Shown: positions 1 through 11,711, counted from the first letter of the stretch. The stretch: 64,000 bases of DNA from Bursaphelenchus xylophilus (GCA_904066235.2 CAJFCV020000001.1:13139291-13203290); one strand, 5' to 3'. Made by a program: numbers and translations. Notes: a model not told the origin generated them from the sequence alone.

Positions 1-30
1 GAATTGAGGGAAATGGGCAAAGAGGGCTAA

Positions 31-284
31 CACACGTCAAAAAAATTCATTCAGAAAATTGAAAAAACAAGGAATCTCGGATCATTGATTTTTTGCGAAG
101 TGCCACAGAATTGCCGAGATAGAATTATTATTTTTTTTTTCTTACTTTGAAAAGCATTCTTCTCGAAAAAAACTTTTTCTCTGGGAAAGTTTTCTTTTGT
201 GACTCGATAATTCAGCGACACTTCGTCAAAAATCGATGATCCGAGATTCCTTGTTTTTTCACTTTTTCTTTGACGTGTAATAGT
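31..284. repeat. Short inverted-repeat element
   Basis: Both ends carry matching inverted sequence: ACACGTCAAA near 31 pairs with TTTGACGTGT near 275, and AACAAGGAATCTCGGATCA (about 67) pairs with its complement near 230-255. The roughly 250-bp unit could fold into one long hairpin and looks like a non-autonomous DNA element. No coding sense is visible. Confidence 0.6.
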
Positions 285-383
285 CCTTCCGTAAAGTGGC
301 TGCAACGATTTCTCTCATATAATATCTCTATCTTTGCTACAAATCAGCTTAAAATCCGTTTTATTTCAACTTTTCCCACCATA

Positions 384-1075
384 TTTTCATCTTGGTCTCC
401 TCTTACCCTATTTTTACCAAATTCAATTCTCTGATTTTCCCATCTTCTGAGCCATTCTCCACTCCTTCACAAGTCCATTCGCAAAGTCGCTGGAGTGATT
501 TCTGCGACATTCACTGTGCAAGAAAGGTCAGAGTTCGAGCGACAGCCGAAAAAAGCATATTGCACAGTGCAAAATGCAAGAAATTGCATAATCCAAAGTA
601 AACTTTAGTTTTCCTTTTCCTACGGTGCATGTCGCCGAAAAAACGCGTTCTTCTGAACTATTCTCCACTCCTTCAATAGTCCATTCGCAAAGTCGCTGGA
701 GTGATTTCAGCGACATTTACTGCGCAAGAAAAGTCAAAGGCGAGCGACAACTCAAAAAAAGCATATTGCACGGTGCAAAAAGAAAGAAATTGCACAGCGT
801 AAAGTAAACTTTTGTTTTTTCGGCGACATGCGCTGTTGGAAAAGGAAAACTTAAGTTTACTTTGCATTATGCAATTTCTGGCATTTTGCACTGTGCAATA
901 TGCTTTTTTCGGCTGTCGCTCGAACTCTGACCTTTCTTGCACAGTGAATGTCGCAGAAATCACTCCAGCGACTTTGCGAATGGACTTGTGAAGGAGTGGA
1001 GAATGGCTCAGAAGATGGGGGAATCAGAGAATTGAATTTGGGAAAAATAGGGTGAGAGGAGACCTAGGAGAAAAT
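384..1075. repeat. Large palindrome, family C
   Basis: The two arms are near-perfect inverted copies of about 190 bp or more. CCATTCTCCACTCCTTCA (about 451) pairs with TGAAGGAGTGGAGAATGG (about 990), and the outer AATTCAATTCTCTGATT pairs with AATCAGAGAATTGAATT. Inside are the family-C signature TCGCTGGAGTGATTTC and several GCAC-N-GTGC 9-mers. A shorter related arm lies at 655-860. Open frames here are by-products of the repeat. Confidence 0.7.
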
Positions 1076-1942
1076 AGGGTGGGAGAAGTAGGAATAAAGC
1101 AGGTATTTAGGTGATTTGTAGTAAAGACTGGAGATTATATGAGAGGATGTAGAAGATTTTTTGAAAAAGTAGTGGAAAGGGGGACTAAGATAGAAATATT
1201 GCTTACAATAGTTAGAAGGGAAGAGAGAAAATTGCTTATTGAGGATCTTGGCTTTACTGAGAGATCGCTAAGCATGTTGAAAGGTGGGTAAAAGTTAGCC
1301 AAAGGAAAGCTATGACAAGAGGGGGCTTAAATTTCAAATTTCTATACACCTCCGCTCTAAAATCTCAATTTTTGCCATTTCATTGGGTCCCATATTGTCA
1401 TAGCTCAACACAGAGACTGTTAGCTGTCCGTACGCACTTGTTTTTTCTTTTTTTTTTATGAGTTTGGCCAATGGGTATCTATAATTTTTTGAGTTCAAAA
1501 ATTTTCTTATCAAGTACAATATCCTTGCAATTCAGATCAACAAATGCATCAGAATCGACCATAATCTCGCCCATCCCAACCTCCAACCTTGTAAATGCCG
1601 TCCCTTCGGATCGGGAAGTATTTATTTATCACACAAATACAACATGTAAATATTTACTTACTGTAGAATATAATAGTATTTAGTCGAATTTGTTATTGAT
1701 TAGTAAAGTGAGATTTACACAAACAAACCTTGAGATGCGTTGAGACGTTGAGAACCGAAGAAATTTTGCAAATCTTCGGCCAACGAGTGATATAACTGCT
1801 GAATGGACAAATATATTATATTACAATAGGGTTATGGAAGAGAAAATGGGATTTTTGGGAGTTGAAGAAGCTCGGACTAAAATCAGCTTCGAAAAATAGA
1901 ATCTAGAGACGCTGAAGACACTTTGGATGGGGAAACTATTTA
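1076..1942. other. AT-rich non-coding stretch
   Basis: I see no conserved coding frame, splice-site series or clear inverted repeat here. The few open frames of about 60-70 codons have no recognisable sequence. Treated as intergenic. Confidence 0.4.
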
Positions 1943-2570
1943 CTTTCATAAAGTGCATGGGCATTTCTTCGCCTTCGCACAGTGCATTTTGGACTTTTTA
2001 CTACGCTTGCCGCTAATGCACGGTGCATTTTTACTTTTGCGCACATTGCATCCCACAAAAAAGCCGATTTCAAGATGCAAATTCTTCAGCAAACCCGCGA
2101 CAACGCAGTTGGAAAAAGCCTCCGTCGCGGCGATGTTTCGACGCACAGTGCGAAAACCGAAACAGTGAAATGCACTGTGCAAAATGGGAGTTTTTGTGCA
2201 CGGTGCGGACCGCGTCAGAATGTCCATGCACTTTATGAAAATACATGTCAGAAATTATGGTATTTTCATAAAGTGCATGGACATTTGTCGCGGTCTGCAC
2301 TGTGCACAAAAAACCCACGTTTTGCACGGTGCGTTCCACTTTTTGGTTTCGCACCGTGCATCGGAAATATTGCCGCGACATGGGCTTTTTTCCACTGCGT
2401 TGTCGCGGATTTGCTGAAAAATTTGCACTGTGCAATCGGCACAGTAATGTTTTTTTGTGGTTTGCACTGTGCGTGAAGAGAAAAATGCACTGTGCAGTGG
2501 CGACAAGCGTGGGAAAAAGTTCAAAAAGCACTGTGCGAAAGAGTGCAGATGCCCATGAACTTCATGAAAA
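1943..2570. repeat. Family D element with GCAC-N-GTGC array
   Basis: The left edge reads TTTCATAAAGTGCATGG and the right edge carries the degenerate complement (CATGAACTTCATGAAA). Between them the palindromic 9-mer GCACAGTGC/GCACTGTGC/GCACCGTGC/GCACGGTGC recurs many times on both strands. An internal copy of both termini meets head to head at about 2224-2283, suggesting two fused copies. The overlapping open frames on both strands (up to 164 codons) reflect repeat composition rather than genes. Confidence 0.7.
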
Positions 2571-2651
2571 GACGATTATTATGTTCTAAACTAAAATTGT
2601 CAATCAAAAAATTGAGCGAAATTAATTTGAGGAGGGCATAAAGAGACGATT

Positions 2652-3622
2652 TTACGCCTTCAAGACGATCGGCTTGTAAGGTGCCTCTTCCAATGGGGGA
2701 GTCCCGAACTTCCCAACAATAAACGCTTCTTCATCTCGAAGATCCATGTCTTCCATTGTGAGAATTCTGGAAATGAACAATAGAAAAAATGCAATTTTGC
2801 TTCAATTTTAATTTTAAACAGGGGAAGTGCGACGGATCAGATCTGCTTTAAATTTTGCGCATACGTTGGGAATAGGGCGCATATCAATTCCCGAAAATTT
2901 TAGCCCGCTGATCTGCTTTAAATTTTGCGCATACGTTGGGAATAGGGCGCATATCAATTCCCGAAAATTTTAGCCCGCGCTTTGCAAAGACATCCGAGAT
3001 ATTCAACAATCTTTGCGGCCGAGAGAGCAGGCGCAACCGGAGAGCGGACAGAGAGGAAAACGCTTTTTGACCATATCTCTGCCAAGTTCGCGGAGAAAAG
3101 AAGATTTTTTGAGGAAACGTTGCCCTCTACGGTATAAATAAGTCTGCATAAAAATTTCAGCCTTGTTTCTACCGCAGAGGGCAACGTTTCCACAAAAAAT
3201 CTTCTTTTCTCCGCGAACTTGGCAGAGATATGCCCAAAAAAACGTTTTTCTCTCTGGCCGCTCTCCGCATTTCCCCTACTCTCTCGGCCACAAAGATTGT
3301 TTAATATCCCGGCTGCCTTTGCAAAACGCGGGCTAAAATTTTCGGGAATTGATATGCGTCCTATGCCCAACGTATGTGCAAAATATGAAGAAAATCTGAT
3401 CCGTCGCACTTCGAACGCTTCCCTCGAGCTAAGAAACTACCCAAAGGTTTTCAAAAAAAAGCCTCACCCCTGTTTTTTCGCATTCCTCCCGAGCCGATAA
3501 CGGTAGTAATATCTGTAGGCAATGCACATAGACAACATGGAGACGACCAGGAAGAAAAGGCAAAGGAAAATCAGGGCCACACTGAATTGTTCCGAGTCGC
3601 TGAACGGGTTCAGGAAGTCCAT
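2652..3622 (-). CDS. Small single-pass membrane protein (89 aa), two exons
   Basis: I do not recognise the family. Exon 1 is 3622..3468 and exon 2 is 2766..2652. The donor GTGAGG at 3467 and an acceptor CAG at about 2767 join in phase (155 + 115 nt = 90 codons with stop). The ATG follows TTACAG|GCAGA, an acceptor-like site typical of trans-splicing. Residues 1-13 (MDFLNPFSDSEQF) precede one hydrophobic segment at about 14-38, then a basic, tyrosine-rich stretch (YRYYYRYRLGRNAKK) and an acidic, proline-containing tail ending IVLKA. This suggests one membrane span with a positive juxtamembrane patch and a soluble C-terminal tail. The 701-bp intron is filled by a family-E palindrome. Coding bias and splice phase support a real gene; function is unknown. 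Confidence 0.72.
2817..3425. repeat. Family E palindrome with 70-bp tandem duplication, inside an intron
   Basis: The left end GGGAAGTGCGACGGATCAGA pairs with the right end TCTGATCCGTCGCACTTC. The unit starting GATCTGCTTTAAATTTTG occurs twice in a row with a period of 70 bp (2840 and 2910), apparently identical, so the duplication is recent. The inner arms pair around 3130-3180. Confidence 0.75.
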
Positions 3623-3814
3623 TCTGCCTGTAAAAGTTGTGTTGATTAGTAAACGGATGAAAAAGCGAATATTATGATGATAGCTTATCAGTAAAGAGCA
3701 AGGTATTTTTCTTTGTGATCGTGATGATTTTCAAAGAAAAAATTAAACGTGATGATGGCAGACGCTCGAAAAATAAAAAAAAACAATGATCGGAGTATGT
3801 ATACTACTAGTAGT

Positions 3815-4371
3815 ATCAGTCTCTCGGGAAAATAATGTGGATTTGTCGCAGCAAATCTGCAGTCGCGGCTAGTGGTCGCAAAGCGCTGACGGGCGATTCT
3901 AAGGCGTCCAAAATCCACATTATTTTCCCGACAGACTGATGCCAGTCCGTTTGTAAAGTCGCTGGAGTGATTTCTGCGACATGCACTGTGCAAGAAAAGT
4001 CAGAATGCGAACGACAACCCAAAAAAGCTTATTGCACTGCCAGAAGCAAGAGATTGCCCAGTACAAAGTAAACTTTCGTTTTCCAATAGAGCATGTCGCC
4101 GAAAAACATAAGTTTACTTTGTACTGTGCGATTTGTTGCTTTTTGCACCGTGCAATACGCTTTTTAGGGCTGTCGCTCGCCCTGTGACTTTTCTTGCGCA
4201 GTGCAAGTAGCATAAATCATTCCAGCGACTTTGCGAACGGACTGGTAACAGTCTGTCGGAAAAATAATGTGGATTTCGGACCTTAAAATCGCCCATCATT
4301 GCTTTGCGACCACTTGCCGCGACTGGAGATTTGCAGCGACAAATCCACATTATTTTCCCGACAGGCTGACA
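3815..4371. repeat. Repeat cluster A - C - A
   Basis: A family-A hairpin (3815-3940, termini ATCAGTCT...AGACTGAT around AATAATGTGGATTTGTCGC) is followed at once by a family-C palindrome (3942-4246, termini CCAGTCCGTTTG...CGAACGGACTGG with GCACTGTGC motifs), then by a second family-A copy (4248-4371). Abutting copies suggest preferential insertion into the ends of older copies. Confidence 0.75.
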
Positions 4372-4639
4372 AAACAAGTCAGAGATGCGCCCAAACGGCC
4401 AATAAAGTAGCAATTTCCCCGCTGATAGGTCCCAGAATAGAAAGTTTTTTTGGTCCCGCAACGTGTTCCGTCCAATATATACTATTATAAGGAAGAGGAG
4501 GTATAAACAATAAACAATGGGGGGCTTTCGCAGCCAGATTCTGGAAAGATTCCACACTTCCCAATCACTAGTCACGCAGAGTCCAACAAAAACGATTTGA
4601 GTTCGTTTTTTGCAGCAGAAAAACTGATTTTTCTAGAGA

Positions 4640-6010
4640 GAGCGCGAAGAGGGGAGAGCGGTCAGAGAAAAAAAATTTTGGGTCATATTTTGGACAGTTT
4701 TGCGCGGAAAAAAATAATTTTTTCTACTGGGTAAGAAGCTAAATCTGTAAAAATTAGCGTTCCACGCTCCTTGTGGACGAGAGAGCAGGCAAAACGCGGA
4801 GAGCGGTTACAAAAAAAAACACTTTTTGGCCATATCTTTGCCAGTTTCGCGCGGAAAAAATTGATTTTTTGTGGAAACATTACACTCTACGGTAGAAACA
4901 AGTATGAAACTTCATGCCAAAATTCGCAAAAAATTTCAAAATTTCCCCAACTTTCGACCTGAAAATCTCAATTTTTTCTGCAAAATTTGAGCTAGAAATT
5001 TCCGATATGTCTTTTGAAAAGATTGTTCTAAATTTGCCCCAAGTTTCATTAAAATACAACCCTTGCAACGCCTGCAATCGAATGGCCCCACCTTACCCTA
5101 ACCAAGGGAAAAAGTTTCTAGAACAAAAAGTCTTCTTCCCGAATGGAGACGTCGTAAAACAATAAAGTAACGTGACAAAGCGGGGATTTCTATATTCAAT
5201 CAAACAACTTTATAGAGACTTCCTCCCCTTTTCCGTTCCCAAATATACTTTGGAGAGACATTTGTGCCGAAAACAAAATTGTTTCGAAAGCTCGAAAAAC
5301 GGTAAATAATAACAAAAGGAGACGTTGCTTTTCTGGAAAACAGTAGAAACAGTTTAATTAGGGGGTAAAAAAGGTTATAGGGAAAAAAAAATTTTTTAAT
5401 TTTTTTGAAATTTTGAAAAAAAAAATTATTTAGAAAAAATAATAATGTTTTGGTATTTAAAAATGCCTGAGGCAGCTGAAAAAAATTAAAATGAAGTTTT
5501 TTGGGTTTTTTTTTAATTTTTGAAATTTTGAACAAAATTCAAAAAATTACATAAAAATTTTTTTTTGCATTTTAAAATATCTAATCTTTATAATGTATGC
5601 AAAAAATTATAAGTTTCTTGTTTTACGACGTCTCTATTCGGGAAGAAGACTTTTTGTTCTAGAAACTTTTTCCCTTGGTTGGGGTAAGGTGGGACCGTGC
5701 GATTGCAAGCGTGGCGAGGGTTGTATTTTAATGAAACTTGGGGCAAATTTAGAACAATCTTTTTCAAGACATATCTGAATTTTTTACCTCAAATTTTGCA
5801 GAAACAATTGAGATTTTTAGGCTGAAAGTTGGGGAAATTTTGAAAATTTTTTGCGAATTTTGGCATGAAAAGTTTCATGAATATTTCTACTGTAGAGTAT
5901 AGTGTTTCCACAAAAAATCAATTTTTTCCGCGCAAAACGGGCGAAGATAGGACCAAAAAGTGTTTTTTTTTCTGTAACCGCTCTCCGCATTTTGCCTGCT
6001 TTCTCGTCTG
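4640..6010. repeat. 1.37-kb palindrome carrying family E sequence
   Basis: The left arm (about 4700-5165) and right arm (about 5610-6010) are inverted copies. AAGGGAAAAAGTTTCTAGAA (about 5103) pairs with TTCTAGAAACTTTTTCCCTT (about 5658), and the outer halves are the family-E text (TTTCCACAAAAAATCAATTT and the GACCGCTCTCCGC segment). The loop (about 5165-5610) is AT-rich with A/T homopolymers and codes for nothing recognisable. Confidence 0.7.
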
Positions 6011-6179
6011 CAAAGACTTATTAAAAATAAAAAATTCAGGAAAAAAAATGCCTTAAAAATTCAAAAAATTTGATTATAAAAATAGTAAATTATTTTTAGA
6101 TATTTTAAAATTTGAATATTCAGAAATTACGCTAATTAAATGTATACGAAATTTGGCGGTTTCAATATCAAAAATTAAG

Positions 6180-6433
6180 GGAATTAGGGCCGACGAATTC
6201 CTTGAAAGTAATCCCAATAATCCGGCCCCGAAAGACTTTTGGGCACGGAAATAACTCGCGGATATCCGCTGCAAAAGGCAAGCGAAGCCATTCCGCCGCT
6301 TGTTTATGCGGCTTCTCCCAAACATTGCTCCAGGATGGTATTAAGACAGACGGGGAAGATCAAGTCAATATTTACTAGTTCTGCGGGTCTTTCGGAATTT
6401 TTGAAGAGGAAGCAACCGGAAATTTTTATTTAG
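6180..6433. other. GC-richer open stretch, possible exon, unrecognised
   Basis: Base composition rises relative to both flanks and both strands stay open for 60-80 codons, so the strand is uncertain. A plus-strand frame from 6239 ends SEFLKRKQPEIFI; a minus-strand frame contains EWLRLPFAADIRELF. Neither is recognisable and no clear splice-site set fixes a model. It could be one exon of a longer gene or an old element fragment. Confidence 0.25.
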
Positions 6434-6523
6434 AAAGATATTGATTTAGACATCAAGCTAGTATTAGGGGCAAATTAAAATAGTAAAAAAATGAGAAAAT
6501 TTTTTTTTTCATAAGTTGAGACT

Positions 6524-7230
6524 AAATTTTTCAAGGGATATTCCAGCCTAAAATATCGAAATTTTAGACTGAAAATTTTTAAAAAATCAACCAAACTGAC
6601 TATCTAAAAATTTCTCAAAGTTTTTGCAGACATCTCAAGACATTTTGGCTTACAGGGGAAGTACTCCAAGTGCGACGCTAAGATTTTGATGAAACTTGGC
6701 ACAAATTTAGAATAATTTTTTCAAAGATATATGCGAAAATCCTAGCTCGCGCTTTGCAGAAACAACCGAGATTTTTAGATCGAAAGTCGGCGAAAATTTA
6801 GGACTTTTTGTCGGATTTCGGCACCAAAAGTTTCCTGCCGATTTCAACCGTAAAGGTTAATGCTTCTACAAAAAATCAAAATTTTCCGCGCGAAACTGCC
6901 AAAGTTATGGCCAAAAAACGCTTTTCTCTCTGACCGCTCTCCACGTTTAGCGTGCTCCCTCGGCGGCAAAAATCGTTCGATATCTCGGCGGCGCCGGCAA
7001 AGCGTGAGCTAAAACTTTGAGGAATTGATATTTAGCCCATAGCCGACGTGTGTGCAAAATTTAATGAAAATCTGAGCGTCGCACTTGGAGTACTTCCCTT
7101 GTAAATTTTTCAAGGGATATTCCAGCCTAAAATATCGAAATTTTAGGCTGAAAAATAAAAAAAATCAACCTAACTGACTATCTAAAAATTTCTCAAAATT
7201 TTTGCAAACATGTCAAGACGTTTTGGCATA
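6524..7230. repeat. Family E copy between 128-bp direct repeats
   Basis: A family-E element (6653-7102, ends CAGGGGAAGTACTCCAAGTG and complement) sits between two direct copies of an unrelated sequence of about 128 bp (6524-6652 and 7103-7230), both starting AAATTTTTCAAGGGATATTC and ending near TTTTGGC. The flanking repeats are too long to be an ordinary target duplication. Confidence 0.75.
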
Positions 7231-7476
7231 TTAGTATTTTCATAAAGTGCATGGACATTTTCTCCCTTTCGCACAGTGCATTTTGAACTTTTGCCCACAC
7301 TTGTCTCTAGCGCTAGCCGTAAACGCAACCCAATTGAAAGGCTCGGGCGCAGCTGGGGAAAAATGATTTTTGGCCGTATCTCTGCCAGTTTCATGCGGAA
7401 AAAAATTGATTTTTTGCAAAAATATTACCCTCTACAGTAGAAATAAGTATGAAACTTTTCTTGACAAAATTCGTAA

Positions 7477-7512
<36 letters not shown>

Positions 7513-7880
7513 TTCTACCAAATTTCGGAATAAAAATCCCGGTTTTGCTGCAGATCGCAATAAAAAAGTGTAAAAAATGTATTATTGCTAGAAAAAATTA
7601 TAGTCCAAAAAAGCAGAAAAGTCACGAAAGTTACGAAATAGATCGGTAATTGCCCCTTCTTTTTACGCTGTAAAGAAAAATATTTCGTTTTCACCGGCTC
7701 TTTGATCACGTGAAATGAGAGAAAAAACATTTTTGGAAACAATAAAAAAAGAAAAAAGACACGGGTTGCGCGAAAAGGAATTGGTTACACCCTCGGATAA
7801 ATCGAAGCTTGATGCGGATTTATATCGGCTTACAGTGTGCTAATAGCCAATTTGAAACGGTGCTTTGGGTGTTTTAGGGT
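7231..7880. other. Partial D and E repeats, poly-T, then unique AT-rich DNA
   Basis: 7231-7300 is half of a family-D element (TTTCATAAAGTGCATGGACA, then GCACAGTGC). 7345-7470 is half of a family-E element. A run of about 30 T lies at 7478-7507. The remainder to 7880 shows no coding signal and no obvious repeat. Confidence 0.5.
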
Positions 7881-8470
7881 ATAAAATGTATTGAAAATTT
7901 CGTATTTTAAGATGACTTCGAAATTTGGAAAAAAAAAATCAAACTCCAAGAAAAAATCGGCGGATTTTTTTTGAAAAAATTTTGCAAAGTGAATCTATGA
8001 GAATCTATTATACTATGTCTAATGCTGCCCATTTTGGGCTTTTAGGGGATAAGTTGCAATTTTGCCATTTCTGAGGGATTGAATTGCGGTAAAACCAAAG
8101 GAAACATCTTATGCGATGAAACATGTTTGGTCGTATAAAATGTCTCCGAATTAAACGTTTTAGAATGAACCAGAGCCAGCAATAATGAACCGGATATTAG
8201 TCCCTAGAAATTTTAATTTATTTTTTTAGATTGAAGCGACATTTTATACGATGAAACATGTTTGATTGTATAAAATGTCTCACGATTACAGACTTTCAAA
8301 TAAATCAGAATCATCCTTAATCAACCATAGATTTGTCCATCAGAAATTTTCCCTACATTTTTATGATTGAAGCGATATTTTATACGATGAAACATGTATG
8401 ATCGTATAAAATGTCTTTTAATTTAGGATTTTAAAACAATCAGAGTCAGTCCTTATAGAATGTATATCAA
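7880..8470. repeat. ATACGATGAAACATGT repeat arm, left
   Basis: Three units about 135 bp apart each contain a near-palindrome: (A)CGATGAAACATGT followed by GATCGTATAAAATGTCTC, with ATTTTATACGAT before it (about 8114, 8250 and 8385). The arm is matched in inverted orientation by 12050-12590, including GGATTGAATTGCGGTAAAAC (about 8077), which pairs with GTTTTACCGCAATTTAATCC. Confidence 0.7.
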
Positions 8471-8479
8471 TTCGCCAAA

Positions 8480-9229
8480 GTTTTAGATCATGCTTTGCAG
8501 ATATAGCGGAGATATTCGAGGGTCTTTTCTGGCGAGAGACTATGGAAAATAAGGAGAGACGGTCAGAGAAAAAAAAAAATTTTTGCTGTTTCTCTGCAAA
8601 TTTTTGGCCACGAAAAGTTAAAAAAAGGTTTTACTTGCACTGGATTGTGGGATTTTTCGTTCCGAAATCGCAAAAAATGTCAAAACATTGGACTTTTCTT
8701 TGACAACAAAGTAATTCTTCTCAACCGACTTGTTCTCCCAAGGAAATCGAATATATCGGGAGGCCGGGAAGTCATGTTTCCCTATAAAACAAAGTCACGT
8801 CCACAGAACGGGAGAGACAAGGAAGTCTGGGGGGAAATAAATGGGCCCAAGACACCGGCGACAAGCTCCGCGATCAATTAAATCCGTCTCGAATACCACA
8901 AAAACAAACGGCGGACGAGAAGATATGTAGATTGGGGAGAGGTTTTACATATTTATATTGATAGGAGAAGCACTATTTTACACTAAATTTGCATTTATAG
9001 GGATTTTTTGCATTTTTACTGCCAGTAAAAGGTGTGAAACGGGCGCACTGTGCGCTTGTCATCATCCCCCTTCCGTTTATAGCCATTAAAATGAAATTTG
9101 CGCGTGAAAAATGAGCCGCGAAATTACGAGCAGCTCAAAAATGGAAGAGTGGATTCGATTACATTAATATTTATATAATCCTCTTAACATGAGCGCCATT
9201 TCCGGTCTGGTCGTTAAATGCGGGTTTTT
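8480..9229. other. Unique stretch, no gene recognised
   Basis: 8480-8640 carries a degraded family-E-like segment. From 8750 to 8960 the sequence is GC-richer, with an open frame ending at 8881, but it has no recognisable protein and no clear splice sites. The rest is AT-rich intergenic DNA. Confidence 0.35.
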
Positions 9230-9730
9230 TGGGGGGAATTGGAAAAAAAATTTTTAGGAAAAAAATTTTTTTTTTAATTTTTTTTTCTGGGCTTGCATAG
9301 ACGCTAAAACCAAAAAAAAATAATTTAAAAAAAAATAAAAAAAAATGAAAAAAATGGAAAATTTAAAAAAATGAAAAAATCGAAACATAATTTTTAATTT
9401 TTTTCTGGGCTCCCAAAGACGCTAAAACCAAAAAAAAATAATTTTTCAAAAAATAAAAAAAAAATCAAAAAAATTTTTTTAATCGAAAAAAGTTTCCCAA
9501 GCCCAGAAAAGTAGCTAGACCCCAAAATAAATCTAATAAAGAAATGAAAAAAATTGGAAATTTTAAAAAATGAAAAAATCGAAAAATAATTTCTAATATT
9601 TTTTCTGGGCTCCCAAAGACGCTAAAACCAAAAAAAAAATGATAATTTTTTAAAAAATAAAAAAAAATTTTTTTAATCGAAAAAAGTTTCCCAAGCCCAG
9701 AAAAGTAGCTAGACCTCAAAATAAATCGAG
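9230..9730. repeat. A/T-rich tandem repeat, about 200-bp period
   Basis: TCTGGGCTCCCAAAGACGCT begins at 9404 and again at 9604, exactly 200 bp apart, with a diverged shorter unit starting at 9286 (TCTGGGCTTGCATAGACGCT). GTTTCCCAAGCCCAGAAAAG also occurs twice. The units are mostly A runs, so the open frame on the minus strand is low-complexity and not a gene. Confidence 0.8.
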
Positions 9731-9879
9731 AAAAACCGCCTTGGAAAGCCGCGCATTCAGCTGAATGAATGACTCATCCAACCCTTTTTCCCTCCATTTG
9801 CGGGCACTCTCTGTTATGAGTAAGCACAATTGCAATGGGGCTCCGTTTCTTCATCGCGCACGAGTTGTTCCCACACCCG

Positions 9880-10330
9880 CGAATTAGAGAGTTTCCGTGG
9901 GCCTAATTTCGGGAGCTTTCCAGGATATTTTGAAATAATTTTTCGAAATTTTCAAAAAAAAATTTTTTTTTGAAAAAATGGTTAGGGGGGACCAAGGAGA
10001 ACAAAAAAAATCAAAACTCTCATATCTTCCTGAAACTTTGCAGGAATACTCTGTATAATCCATGTGTTGATTAGTGAAAATTTTAGTTAAAAATTTATAT
10101 CCGCAGCGGAGATATTGCGAAATCTTTTTGCGAGAGAGCACGCAAAGTGAGGAGAGTGGGTCAGAGAAGTCAGAGAAAAAAGTTTTTTATTTCATAACTC
10201 TGTGGATTTCATTGGGAAAAAATTTATTTTTGGTGGAAATATAGTGCTCCTAGATTGTAATAAACATTAATTGTTTAAAAAATTTTTTTTTTTTTTTTTT
10301 TTTATCAAAGAATCTCGAAAATATCCGTAA
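9880..10330. repeat. Dispersed repeat, second copy at 13255-13410
   Basis: The segment from about 10128 (TTGCGAGAGAGCACGCAAAG) to about 10270 (TAATAAACATTAATT) is repeated in the same orientation at 13255-13410 with few differences. It resembles a diverged family-E half. A poly-T tract lies at about 10283-10303. Confidence 0.6.
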
Positions 10331-10487
10331 AAATAATGCTAAAAAAATCAGGGATGTCTTGGAAAATCATAATCTACAATTTTTGCCAGCTTCTCAGACA
10401 AATACGACAATAAAAAATACAAAAAAAATAAAAAAAAATCAAAAAAAAATAAAAAAATTCCGAAGCCACCTTCAACTCAACAACCTT

Positions 10488-11711
10488 GGGCCTGTTTCAC
10501 GAACGCAAAAACTCATATTTCTAAAGAAAATAGAAATATGAGTGAGCGAGGGAACAAAGGAAATGCATGTGAAACGGGAGAGACGGCAGAAAAATGAGGA
10601 TTTCGCCACTTCTCAATCGGAGTGACTTTTTACGTCCAAAATCAGGGTTGGCGGCAGTGTTTCGGTCATAACTTTTCCCTCCATGGGCGTAGAATCACCC
10701 TTCAAAATTTCGAATAATGCTAACTGTTTGGACTGTCATGTGTGCAAGTTTCGTTGCATTGTTGCAAAAACTCGCTCGAAAATAGCAGTAGGAATGAGCA
10801 TATTTCTATTTTCTATAAAATTTTTGCAATTCTAGCTTAATTCCCTCATAACATCGCCCAAAATTGTCGGATCGACACCATTTAAAAAAAATCATGTAGA
10901 CCTGAGTCCGCGGTTTACAGTAATGCAATTTTTTAGGATGTTTGGCGATCTACGGCACGAACAAATTTATAGTAGTGCAGCAGTTTGCAACATTTTTCCA
11001 TTTTTTCAGAATAAAAATAGGTTTTTGTTCCAAATAATAAAATATTAGTATAAAATTTTATATAATTGTAAAGAAAATTGTCTTGGCTACCTCATTTTTT
11101 TAGAGGGGCGTCTATATCTCACCAACTGATAAAGTTATGGATGATTTAGTCCAGCCGCATCCCATTTTTTACCGTAAAACTTCTCTCTTGTTTTGATTTG
11201 AGGGCTCTTTCGAAAGATTTTTTGTGATGAAAATCGAGGGATTGTCAAAGTAAATCAGTTATTACTCAGCCAAAAAATTACTTACAGTTGGCCCTCTAAA
11301 AATGTTTTGTAGAGAATTAAATTGTCTATCGACTGACATAAATTAGAATTTTTTACTGTTTCAATTAACGCGAAAAAAGGCCTTTTAGCGTTATAAAGTA
11401 GAAGAATTCAACACTACAACGCCTATGGAAACTTTGTCATTGGCGGTAGAGCAAAAATTTTTATAGATCTACATAGCCCGAAGTCTCAGCATTATTTGAA
11501 TTTTTGGAGGGTGCTTGTAGGCCCAAGTAGAGGAAAGTTATGGCTCAAATACTACCGCCAACCCGTAATTTTGGACGTAAAAAGTCACTCCGATTGAGAA
11601 TTGGCGCAATCCTCATTTTCCTGCCGTCTCTCCCGTTTCGCATGCATTTCCTCTGTTCCCTCGCTCACTCATATTTCTATTTTCTTTATTTTGCGTTCGT
11701 GAAACAGGCCC
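10488..11711. mobile_element. Harbinger-like non-autonomous DNA transposon (1.22 kb)
   Basis: Terminal inverted repeats start GGGCCTGTTTCACGAACGCA at 10488 and end with the complement at 11711. The arms stay alignable for about 250 bp (ATGAGTGAGCGAGGGAACA, CGGAGTGACTTTTTACGTCC on both sides). A 3-bp direct repeat CTT (10485-10487 and 11712-11714) flanks it, as expected for a 3-bp target duplication. Length, GGGCCT-type ends and a 3-bp duplication fit PIF/Harbinger-type elements; the family assignment is inference. There is no transposase, so it would depend on one encoded elsewhere. It lies between the two ATACGA arms. Confidence 0.75.
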
